From assembly GCF_030815485.1 (NCBI RefSeq), contig NZ_JAUSWV010000002.1:4712001-4776000 (forward strand): a stretch of DNA of 64,000 nt, in the 5' to 3' direction. The notes beneath the pieces were generated by a model. It did no database searches. It was not told the origin of the DNA and worked only from the letters and a program-made list of their open reading frames with translations. Positions within the stretch are counted from its first letter, which is position 1; every line of letters begins with the position of its first letter. The position numbers and the translations under genes were made by a program. This stretch comes from Streptomyces rishiriensis (lineage in GTDB: Bacteria > Actinomycetota > Actinomycetes > Streptomycetales > Streptomycetaceae). This document shows positions 8,220-15,194 of the stretch, in pieces.

Positions 8220-9072
8220 GATGTCGACGGCTGCCACCGTGGCCTGTGCCGGAGCGGCGGCCTGGTTGATGGGTGGACCGTACTCAGGGGCCAGGCGGGC
8301 GCGGTTGCTCCTGGCCGGGGGCGGTGTGGTCGGCAGCGGGCCCGCGCCGTGGCGGCAGCTCACCGGCGAGCTGTGGAGGCTCCGGCGGCGCTGGCGACCC
8401 GAATGGTGGGCACCGGTCGCGGGACTGGTCCTGGCGGTACTGGGAGGTTCGGTGCTGCCGGTCGTCGCGGGGGTCGCCGGAGTGCCCCTGCTGGGCCGGG
8501 CACGGCGGGCCGCCGTGACCCGACGGGCGGGCGAGCGCCGAGGGGACGCGGTGATCGCGCTGTGCGCGGCGCTGGCCGGGGAGGTGCTCACCGGCCGGCA
8601 GCCAGGGGAGGCGCTGCGGCGGGCCGCACAGGACTCCGGAGGACTCGGGGCGGCGCAACCCGCGGTACTGGCGGCGGCACGGTTCGGCGGTGACGTGCCC
8701 GGGGCTCTCGCGGCCGCCGCCCGGCAACCGGGTGCCGACGGGCTGCTGGGTCTCGCCGCGTGCTGGCGGGTTGCCGTGGACCAGGGCGCCGGTCTCGCGG
8801 CCGGACTCGACCGACTGGAGGCGGCGTTGCGTGCAGAGCGCGATCAACGTGCGGATCTACGGGCTCAGTTGGCCGGACCACGCGCCACGGTGGTGATGCT
8901 CGCCGGCCTGCCGGTCCTCGGCCTCCTGTTGGGCGCCGCGCTCGGGGCGGACCCGCTGCACGTCCTGCTGCACACCGGAGCGGGGCTGGGCTGCCTGCTC
9001 GTCGGCGGCGTGCTGGAGGGCGTGGGGATGTGGTGGGCACTGCGGATCGTCCGCCACGCGGAAGCGAAGTGA
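8212..9072 (+). CDS. tadB: TadB-like inner-membrane pilus assembly protein
   Basis: 286 aa; ATG at 8212 overlaps the end of tadA by eight bases (a GTG three bases earlier is possible). Two N-terminal hydrophobic segments flank a basic stretch. The central T2SSF-type helical region contains CAALAGEVLTGRQPGEALRR and LEAALRAERDQRADLRAQL. Two C-terminal membrane segments end in LRIVRHAEAK. TadB and TadC form the inner-membrane platform on which TadA acts. Confidence 0.9.
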   Translation: MSEMSTAATVACAGAAAWLMGGPYSGARRARLLLAGGGVVGSGPAPWRQLTGELWRLRRRWRPEWWAPVAGLVLAVLGGSVLPVVAGVAGVPLLGRARRAAVTRRAGERRGDAVIALCAALAGEVLTGRQPGEALRRAAQDSGGLGAAQPAVLAAARFGGDVPGALAAAARQPGADGLLGLAACWRVAVDQGAGLAAGLDRLEAALRAERDQRADLRAQLAGPRATVVMLAGLPVLGLLLGAALGADPLHVLLHTGAGLGCLLVGGVLEGVGMWWALRIVRHAEAK

Positions 9073-9111
9073 GGCGCGGAGAGGGAGGCGGGCGACGTGG
9101 ACGGAGGAGAC

Positions 9112-9900
9112 ATGAGCGTGGAAGTTGTCCACAGGCTGGGGGCGGCCGTGGGGATCGTGGTGACCCTCTGCTGGCTGATGGGCTGGTGGGAGACTGCGCG
9201 ACGGCGACGCACAGCACGGCGGCGACTGACCGAACTGTTCGCCTCGGGGAGGACGGCGACACCCCGAGGGGCCGGGCTGCTGCGGAAAGCCGTCCGGCGG
9301 TGGCTTCCCGACGCATTGGTGGTCGGTGCCGGATGGGTGATGGTCGGCGGCCTCGCCGGTCTCGCCCTGGGGTTGATCGGTGCTGTGGGACTGGGGCGGT
9401 GGCGCCGTCGGCAACAGGCGGCGGGTGTGGTCAGCGACGCCGATGCCCAGCTCGCCGCACGCCAGCTCCCGCTCGCCGCCGATCTGCTGGCAGCGTGCAT
9501 CGCGGCCGGCGCCGGCCCGGTGGTCGCGGCGCAGGCCGTGGGCGAGGCCCTCGGCGGTCCCGTGGGGGAAGGGCTTGCGCGGGGTGCCGCCGAAGTACGG
9601 CTGGGCGGCGAACCGGCCGACGCCTGGCGGAGGTTGGCCTCGACACCGGGCGCCGCGTCCCTGGCCCGCCTGCTGGAGCGGGCCGACGTCTCGGGCCTGC
9701 CCGCGGCCGGACCGGTCGCCCGGCTGGCCGCCGACACTCGCGCCGACTGGTCGCGAGCCGCGACGGCCCGGGCCCGGCGGGCGGCCGTCATGGTCACCGT
9801 GCCGGTGGGGCTCTGCTTCCTGCCCGCCTTCATCGCGGTCGGTGTGCTGCCCATCGTCATCGGGCTCGCGGGCGGCGTGCTGGGAGGAGGTGGTCGATGA
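9112..9900 (+). CDS. tadC: TadC-like inner-membrane pilus assembly protein
   Basis: 262 aa from the ATG at 9112, which follows GGAGGAGAC; the GTG at 9097 with its own GGGAGG is an alternative start. An N-terminal membrane helix, a further hydrophobic pair at ~65-95, the T2SSF core LPLAADLLAACIAAGAGPVVAAQAVG, and C-terminal helices ending GGVLGGGGR. The second platform protein of the Tad machine, 39 bp after tadB. Confidence 0.9.
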   Translation: MSVEVVHRLGAAVGIVVTLCWLMGWWETARRRRTARRRLTELFASGRTATPRGAGLLRKAVRRWLPDALVVGAGWVMVGGLAGLALGLIGAVGLGRWRRRQQAAGVVSDADAQLAARQLPLAADLLAACIAAGAGPVVAAQAVGEALGGPVGEGLARGAAEVRLGGEPADAWRRLASTPGAASLARLLERADVSGLPAAGPVARLAADTRADWSRAATARARRAAVMVTVPVGLCFLPAFIAVGVLPIVIGLAGGVLGGGGR

Positions 9901-9991
9901 CGGCCTGGATGACGTGACTAACGAGGAGCGCCGGCTCGGGTGGCTGAAGAGCTCGGGTGGCTGAAGAACCGGCCGTCGACCAGCGGGAGGT

Positions 9992-10070
9992 CGAACGGTG
10001 AACGGCCGAACGGCGAACGGTGAACGGCCGAACGGCCGAACGGCGAAGGGCAACGGCCAACGGCCAACGG
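9992..10070. repeat. GAACGGC-type short tandem repeat between tadC and the pilin gene
   Basis: About ten imperfect 7-8 bp units built on GAACGGC/CAACGGC fill this stretch. No open frame uses it. It separates the ATPase/platform genes from the pilin genes and probably elongated by slippage. Confidence 0.8.
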
Positions 10071-10155
10071 TCTGACGCGAAGTAGCCGACCAGCCGACCA
10101 GCCGAACAGACGAACAAGACAGAGATCAACACAACGGAACCTCACGGGGGTTGAG

Positions 10156-10365
10156 ATGTACAAGGCGGTGTGGGCGCGGCTGAGCGCCCTGGTGTGCAGG
10201 ATGCGTGCGGCGCGCGGTGACGCGGGGATGGTGACGTCCGAGTACGCGATGGGGATCGTGGCGGCCGTGGGCTTCGCGGTGCTCCTCTACCAGGTGGTGA
10301 CGAGCGAGGTGGTCGCGGCTCAGCTGCAGGCCATCGTGAAGCGGGCGCTCAGTGCGGGGGCGTGA
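10156..10365 (+). CDS. Flp-like pilin, DUF4244 family
   Basis: 69 aa. A basic leader of 25 residues is followed by G|MVTSEYAMGIVAAVGFAVLL. This is a type IV prepilin cleavage site: Gly, then four residues before Glu at position +5, followed directly by Tyr as in Flp pilins, then a single hydrophobic helix. DUF4244 proteins are the likely major pilin of the Streptomyces Tad locus. No prepilin peptidase gene is visible in the window. Confidence 0.88.
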   Translation: MYKAVWARLSALVCRMRAARGDAGMVTSEYAMGIVAAVGFAVLLYQVVTSEVVAAQLQAIVKRALSAGA

Positions 10366-10813
10366 GGGGGGACGGGAGCCTCGTCGCGCAGGCCGACGGG
10401 AGTGCGTCGGGGACCGGGGGTTCGTGACGGCGGAGTCGGCCGTGGTGCTGCCGGTGCTGGTGGTGTTCGCGACGGCGCTGGTGTGGGGGCTGCTGGCCAT
10501 GGCGGCTCAGATCCAGTGCGTGGACGCGGCCAGGACCGGCGCCCGCGCGGCGGCCCGGCAGGATCCGGCCGACGCGGTCCTCGAGGTGACGCGCGCGACG
10601 GCGCCGCGCGGGGCGGAGGTGACGATCAGCAGGGAGGGCGACCACGTCCGCGTCGTGGTCGTGGCCAAGCCGCCGGTCCTGCGGGGCCTGCCCTTCGAGG
10701 TGCGGGAGGAGGCCGTGGCGGCAGCGGAGGAGGCCGTGGTGACGGTGAAGTCGGCCGAGGGTGCGCCAGGAGACGCCCCACGGACGCCACGGACGCTGGG
10801 AGACCTGCCGTGA
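10352..10813 (+). CDS. TadE-like pseudopilin
   Basis: 153 aa from a GTG at 10352 that overlaps the pilin gene by 14 bp; the start is uncertain because the first ~22 residues are only arginine-rich leader. DRGFVTAESAVVLPVLVVFA is the TadE signature: a short basic leader, a cleavable prepilin site with Glu at +5, then one helix. The C-terminal part is a small soluble domain. TadE/TadF are minor pilins of Tad systems. It overlaps the next gene by four bases (GTGA). Confidence 0.88.
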   Translation: MRGREGGREPRRAGRRECVGDRGFVTAESAVVLPVLVVFATALVWGLLAMAAQIQCVDAARTGARAAARQDPADAVLEVTRATAPRGAEVTISREGDHVRVVVVAKPPVLRGLPFEVREEAVAAAEEAVVTVKSAEGAPGDAPRTPRTLGDLP

Positions 10814-11487
10814 GCGGCGCGACGCTTGGCGCTGGGCGCGGCGCGGGACTCGGTGCTGGGCGTGGTGCGGGGCGCGACGCTGGGCGTGGTGCGGGGCGCG
10901 ACGCTGGGCGTGGTGCTGTGGGTGGCGCAGGGCTCGCGGGGGCCCAAGACGTCGGTGGGCGCCGCAAGGACGCTCATCTGTTGGCTCGGGTCCTCGGTGG
11001 GCGCCACCGGGATGCGGACCGGGGTTCCGCCACCGTCTGGAGTGTGGGTGCGATCGCCGTGCTCTGTGTGGTGTTCGGGATCGTGCTCGCCCTCGGACAG
11101 GCCGTGGCGGCCCGGCACCGCGCCGCGGGCGGCGCCGATCTCGCGGCGCTCGCGGCAGCCGACAACTGGTCGGAAGGCGCCGCGCGGGCCTGTGACCGGG
11201 CGGAGCGGGTGGCCCGGGCGCAGGGCGCGCGACTGGTGCGGTGCGTGGTCGTCGGTGCGATCTCCGACGTGACGGCGGCGTCGGGACGGGGGCTGTTCAC
11301 GGCCGAGGTCAGGGCGCGGGCGGGTCCTGCGGATGCGGTTCCGCCCTCGCAACCTCACCGGCTGCCGCCGTCGCCCCCTTCGCATGCGCCTTCTGGGGCC
11401 TCTTCTCCGGCGCTGTCGGAGGTTCCCCCTCTGGAGCCGGCTGCTCCGGAGCCTTCTCCTCGGGAGCCTCCCGCAGGAGTTCCGTGA
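10810..11487 (+). CDS. Second TadE-like protein (helicase/secretion neighbourhood type) with repeat-encoded N-terminus
   Basis: 225 aa from the GTG at 10810, coupled to the previous gene. Residues ~6-40 are a low-complexity Gly/Ala/Arg/Asp run encoded by the DNA repeat at 10818-10920. The conserved part follows: DRGSATVWSVGAIAVLCVVF and a membrane helix, then RHRAAGGADLAALAAADNW, which is the signature of the Rv3654c/TadE-like family found beside the DEAH helicase. The proline-rich C-terminus (~residues 175-225) is antisense to the helicase tail for 179 bp. In most relatives the protein is only about 110-130 aa; here it is expanded at both ends. Confidence 0.8.
   Translation: MSGATLGAGRGAGLGAGRGAGRDAGRGAGRDAGRGAVGGAGLAGAQDVGGRRKDAHLLARVLGGRHRDADRGSATVWSVGAIAVLCVVFGIVLALGQAVAARHRAAGGADLAALAAADNWSEGAARACDRAERVARAQGARLVRCVVVGAISDVTAASGRGLFTAEVRARAGPADAVPPSQPHRLPPSPPSHAPSGASSPALSEVPPLEPAAPEPSPREPPAGVP
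10818..10920. repeat. 24-bp in-frame tandem repeat in the second TadE-like gene
   Basis: Units of GCGACGCTGGGCGTGGTGCG plus GGGC repeat about three times, with more degenerate copies upstream. They encode the Gly/Arg/Asp-rich stretch before the membrane helix. Because the unit is a multiple of three, copy-number change keeps the frame. Confidence 0.8.
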
Positions 11488-13906
11488 GCAGCCGTACGGC
11501 TCCCCTCTTGTGCAGCGGTTCATTGCCGTTGCCGCACTTGGGGGACTGGATGCAGGACGGGCAGCCCGCGTCGCACTCGCAGGAGGCGATGGCCTGGCGG
11601 GTGGCCGTCAGCCAGGAGCGCGCCGTGTGGAAGGCCCGCTCCGCGAAGCCCGCGCCGCCGGGATGGCCGTCGTAGACGAAGACCGTGGGCAACAGGGTGT
11701 CTGGGTGGAGAGGGACCGAGACGCCGCCGATGTCCCAGCGGTCGCAGGTCGCGAAGAGAGGGAGCATGCCGATCGAGGCGTGTTCGGCGGCGTGCAGGGC
11801 CCCGCCGAGGATCTCGGGGTTGATCCGGGCCGCGTCCAGTTGGTCCTCGGTCACGGTCCACCACACAGCACGCGTGCGCAGCGTTCGCGGAGGGAGGTCG
11901 AGCTTCGACTCGCCCATGACTTCACCGGTGATGACACGGCGACGCAGGAAGGAGACGACCTGGTTGGTGACTTCGACCGAGCCGTAGCACAACCGGCCCT
12001 GGCCCCAGGGGATCTCCACGTCCGTCTCCAGGACGGAGATCGACGTCGTGTCGCGGGCCACCGTCGAATACGGGGGATCGGCCTCCTGGACCAGGGCGAC
12101 CGAGTCCTCCAGGTCCAGGGAACGCACGAGATACGTACGGCCCTGGTGGAGGTGGACGGCGCCCTCGTGGACGGTGGTGTGGGAGGAGCCGGCGTCGACC
12201 GTGCCGAGCAGTCGGCCGGTGCCCGCCTCCACGACCTGGACGGGCCGGCCACCCTCGCCGCGGATGTCAGCGAGGTCGGCGGCCCGCTCCCGGCGGGTCC
12301 AGTGCCAGGCCTTGGTCCGGCGGCGCAGCAGCTTCGCGGCCTCCAGCTGCGGCAGCAGGCCCTCGGTCTCCGGGCCGAACAGAGCCAGATCCTCGTCCGT
12401 CAGCGGGAGCTCCGCGGCGGCCGCGCACAGATGCGGGGCCAGGACGTAGGGGTTGTCGGGGTCGAGGACGGTCGACTCCACCGGGCGGTCGAACAGCGCC
12501 TCCGGGTGGTGGACCAGGAAGGTGTCCAGCGGGTCGTCCCGGGCGACGAGAACCGCCAGTGCGCCCTGCCCGGACCGGCCGGCGCGGCCGGCCTGCTGCC
12601 ACAGGGACGCACGCGTGCCCGGGTAGCCGGCGATCAGGACGGCGTCGAGACCCGAGACGTCGATGCCGAGTTCCAGGGCGGTGGTCGCGGCGAGACCGAG
12701 GAGCTCGCCCGAGTGCAGGGCCTGCTCCAGGGCGCGTCGTTCCTCGGGAAGGTAACCGCCGCGGTAGGCCGCGACACGCCGGGCCAGTGAACGGTCTACC
12801 TCGGCGAGGCGTTCCTGGGCGATCAGCGCGATCAGCTCGGCGCCCCGTCGGGAGCGGACGAAGGCGACGGTGCGCACGCCCTGGACGGCGAGGTCGGTCA
12901 GCAGGTCGGCGGTTTCGGCGGTGGCGGTACGCCGGACGGGTGCGCCCTTCTCGCCCACCATCTCGGTGAGCGGCGGCTCCCAGAGGGCGAACACCAGTTC
13001 ACCGCGGGGTGAGGCGTCGTCGGCCACCTCGACGACCGGGAGCCCGGTGAGGCGCCCGGCGGCCACCGCGGGTTCGGCGGCGGTGGCGGAGGCCAGCAGG
13101 AAGACCGGGGAGGAGCCGTAGCGGGCGCACAGGCGCCGAAGGCGGCGCAGCACGTGGGCGACGTGGGAGCCGAACACGCCGCGGTAGGTGTGGCACTCGT
13201 CGATGACGACGTACTTCAGGGACTTCAGGAAGGAGGACCAGCGGGGGTGGGACGGGAGGATGCCCAGGTGCAGCATGTCCGGGTTGGTGAGGACGTAGTT
13301 GGCGTACTGCCGGATCCATTCCCGTTCCTCGAACGGAGTGTCGCCGTCGTACACGGCCGGCCGTACGGCGTGGCCCAGCGGTTGTGAAAGTTCCTTCACG
13401 GAGCGGCACTGGTCCGCTGCCAGGGCCTTGGTGGGGGCCAGGTAGAGGGTGGTGGCCCCGCGGCCGTTCGGGGCCTCGGAGCCCTCCAGGAGGGCCGTGA
13501 GGACCGGTACGAGGTAGGCCAGGGACTTGCCGGACGCGGTGCCCGTGGCGACCACGACCGACTCGCCGTCCAGGGCGTGCTCGGCGGCCCGGGCCTGGTG
13601 GGCCCAGGGGTGTTCGATGCCGCAGGCCTGCACGGCCGCGATGACCTCGGGACGAATACGGTCCGGCCAGACGGCATGGCGGCCCTCACGCGGGGGCAAG
13701 TGCTCCGTATGAGTGATGCGCGACGCGCGGCTCGGTCCCGGGGCGAGCCGGTCCAGGACCGTGGCCGGGGACAGGCGGGGCACGGCCTCGGGCGAGGGTC
13801 CATCGGATCGGTGATTCTTGGCCATCGGCACCGAGTGTGTCACCGGCGTGACGGACAATGGGGCCAAGGCGTCGTGCACGCCTGCCGGTAAGTGATTGAA
13901 TGCCAT
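11309..13906 (-). CDS. DEAH/DEAD-box helicase of the helicase/secretion neighbourhood
   Basis: 865 aa from the ATG at 13906; an internal ATG at 13825 is an alternative. Superfamily 2 motifs: VVATGTASGKSLAY (motif I), DECHTYRG (DExH, motif II), LLASATAAE (motif III), then the second RecA domain with QQAGRAGRSGQGALAV (motif VI). The C-terminal DUF1998-type region has a Cys cluster, CECDAGCPSCIQSPKCGNG, that can bind an Fe-S centre or zinc, as in MrfA/YprA-type repair helicases. The tail after it is Pro/Glu/Ala-rich and lies antisense to the TadE-like gene. The link with Tad genes is conserved in actinobacteria, but the reason is not known. Confidence 0.9.
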   Translation of the reverse strand: MAFNHLPAGVHDALAPLSVTPVTHSVPMAKNHRSDGPSPEAVPRLSPATVLDRLAPGPSRASRITHTEHLPPREGRHAVWPDRIRPEVIAAVQACGIEHPWAHQARAAEHALDGESVVVATGTASGKSLAYLVPVLTALLEGSEAPNGRGATTLYLAPTKALAADQCRSVKELSQPLGHAVRPAVYDGDTPFEEREWIRQYANYVLTNPDMLHLGILPSHPRWSSFLKSLKYVVIDECHTYRGVFGSHVAHVLRRLRRLCARYGSSPVFLLASATAAEPAVAAGRLTGLPVVEVADDASPRGELVFALWEPPLTEMVGEKGAPVRRTATAETADLLTDLAVQGVRTVAFVRSRRGAELIALIAQERLAEVDRSLARRVAAYRGGYLPEERRALEQALHSGELLGLAATTALELGIDVSGLDAVLIAGYPGTRASLWQQAGRAGRSGQGALAVLVARDDPLDTFLVHHPEALFDRPVESTVLDPDNPYVLAPHLCAAAAELPLTDEDLALFGPETEGLLPQLEAAKLLRRRTKAWHWTRRERAADLADIRGEGGRPVQVVEAGTGRLLGTVDAGSSHTTVHEGAVHLHQGRTYLVRSLDLEDSVALVQEADPPYSTVARDTTSISVLETDVEIPWGQGRLCYGSVEVTNQVVSFLRRRVITGEVMGESKLDLPPRTLRTRAVWWTVTEDQLDAARINPEILGGALHAAEHASIGMLPLFATCDRWDIGGVSVPLHPDTLLPTVFVYDGHPGGAGFAERAFHTARSWLTATRQAIASCECDAGCPSCIQSPKCGNGNEPLHKRGAVRLLTELLREAPEEKAPEQPAPEGEPPTAPEKRPQKAHAKGATAAAGEVARAEPHPQDPPAP

Positions 13907-13987
13907 GGCGGCTGGCGTACCGTCCCGGGGACTCCTGCCCAGGTGTTCCGAGGGGCGACCGCTCGATAGCAAGGTGCTGGAGGATCC

Positions 13988-14329
13988 GTGGACCTGTCTC
14001 TGTCGACCCGTACCGTCGGCGATCGTACGGTCGTCGAGGTCGGTGGCGAAATCGACGTATATACCGCGCCCAAGTTGCGCGAGCAGCTGGTCGAGCTGGT
14101 GAACGACGGGAATTTCCACCTCGTCGTGGACATGGAGGGCGTGGACTTCCTCGACTCCACCGGGCTCGGCGTGCTGGTCGGCGGACTGAAGCGGGTGCGC
14201 GCCCATGAGGGCTCGCTCCGTCTGGTCTGCAACCAGGAGCGTATTTTGAAGATCTTCCGCATTACCGGTCTGACCAAGGTGTTCCCCATCCACACCTCGG
14301 TCGACGAAGCGGTCGCTGCCACCGACTGA
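13988..14329 (+). CDS. bldG: Anti-sigma factor antagonist BldG
   Basis: 113 aa, GTG start with GGAGG just upstream. STAS-domain protein of the SpoIIAA/RsbV type. EIDVYTAPKLREQLVELV forms the first half, and VDFLDSTGLGVLVGGLKRV holds the phosphorylatable Ser57. Sequence and context (helicase upstream and divergent, anti-sigma gene downstream) match S. coelicolor BldG, which is required for aerial mycelium and antibiotic production. Unphosphorylated BldG binds anti-sigma factors and frees their sigma factors. Downstream, 110 bp separate it from its partner anti-sigma gene, and the pair is probably co-transcribed. Confidence 0.97.
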   Translation: MDLSLSTRTVGDRTVVEVGGEIDVYTAPKLREQLVELVNDGNFHLVVDMEGVDFLDSTGLGVLVGGLKRVRAHEGSLRLVCNQERILKIFRITGLTKVFPIHTSVDEAVAATD

Positions 14330-14439
14330 CCATCCCGTCCCGGGCCCGCGCGGCCCGGCACGGCTGGTTGAACAAAGAGGGGGTCCGGGCTTGGCGGCCC
14401 GGCCCCCCGACAGCACGCCCGTAGTTCCGAGGGGGACGC

Positions 14440-14874
14440 ATGGCCACCGTTGAACTCCGCTTCAGCGCGCTGCCCGAGCATGTCAGGACCGCCCGGCTGG
14501 TGGCGGCGGCGGTGGCGCGCAGGGCCGGAGTGGACGAGGCCGTCCTGGACGAGGTCAGGCTCGCCGTCGGCGAGGCCTGCACCCGTGCCGTCGGACTGCA
14601 CCAGACCGGCGGCATCACCGCGCCGGTGAAGGTGTCGCTGATCGAGGAGGAGAAACAGTTCTCCATCGAGGTCGGTGACGAGGCGCCGCGCTCGGTGCCC
14701 GGTGACCGGGCACCCGGCTCGGGCGGAGACGGCGACGTGGACACCGAGGAGGACGAGATGGGCCTGGCGGTCATCAGCGGCCTCGTCGACGACGTAGAGG
14801 TCTCCGCAGGCGAGCACGGTGGGCTGATCCGCATGACCTGGCCGACCACGCCGGTGACCGCGACGCTGTCCTGA
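14440..14874 (+). CDS. Anti-sigma factor, serine-kinase-like ATPase partner of BldG
   Basis: 144 aa with a GHKL (HATPase_c_2) fold. LDEVRLAVGEACTRAV is the N-box region (Glu and Ala in place of the usual ExxxNA), and DEMGLAVISGLVDDV corresponds to the G1 box. Between them is an acidic loop (GGDGDVDTEEDE). GAGGGGGACGC precedes the ATG. It is the counterpart of SCO3548, reported to bind BldG. The weakened N-box leaves open whether it phosphorylates BldG. Confidence 0.9.
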   Translation: MATVELRFSALPEHVRTARLVAAAVARRAGVDEAVLDEVRLAVGEACTRAVGLHQTGGITAPVKVSLIEEEKQFSIEVGDEAPRSVPGDRAPGSGGDGDVDTEEDEMGLAVISGLVDDVEVSAGEHGGLIRMTWPTTPVTATLS

Positions 14875-14896
14875 CCTGATCTCGCGATCGACTCAC

Positions 14897-14927
14897 CCGA
14901 AGGGCCCTACCACGTAGGGCCCTTCGG
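14897..14927 (+). terminator. Strong hairpin terminator after the bldG operon
   Basis: A perfect 13-bp stem, CCGAAGGGCCCTA paired with TAGGGCCCTTCGG, with the 5-nt loop CCACG, 22 bp after the anti-sigma stop codon. No T tract follows, as is common in Streptomyces. Confidence 0.85.
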
Positions 14928-14967
14928 CATGTGCGGACCTCGCCGACCGCGTTTACAGTGGTTCCGT

Positions 14968-15045
14968 GAAATGAATCTTGGAATCTCGGTGAAGTGAATC
15001 TTGGCGAAGTGAATCTTGCTTCGAATGTCGTGAATCAATTCACGA
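14968..15045. promoter_or_regulatory. Three direct repeats plus inverted repeat upstream of hppA
   Basis: GAARTGAATCTTGG occurs at 14968-14981, 14991-15004 and 15006-15019 (last base C). They are followed by TCGTGAAT-CA-ATTCACGA at 15028-15045, an 8-bp inverted repeat. The DNA is AT-rich for this genome and lies 150-230 bp before the hppA start, so it is a plausible regulator-binding region. Confidence 0.6.
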
Positions 15046-15194
15046 ACCCCAATGCTCTCAAGGCATTACCTGGCGAGATCGTGCGGGTTTCGCGCGCGAA
15101 GGCGAATTCCGCTTGCCGCACACTGTTTTGATCAGGTTCCGGTACCTACAATCCGTCCACATCTTGAGCTCAGCCCAAGCGTCAAGGAGGACGA

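Noticed and set aside
11309..14416. Helicase start at 14416
   Set aside because: This would run antisense through bldG and its upstream region; the conserved N-terminus begins at 13906.
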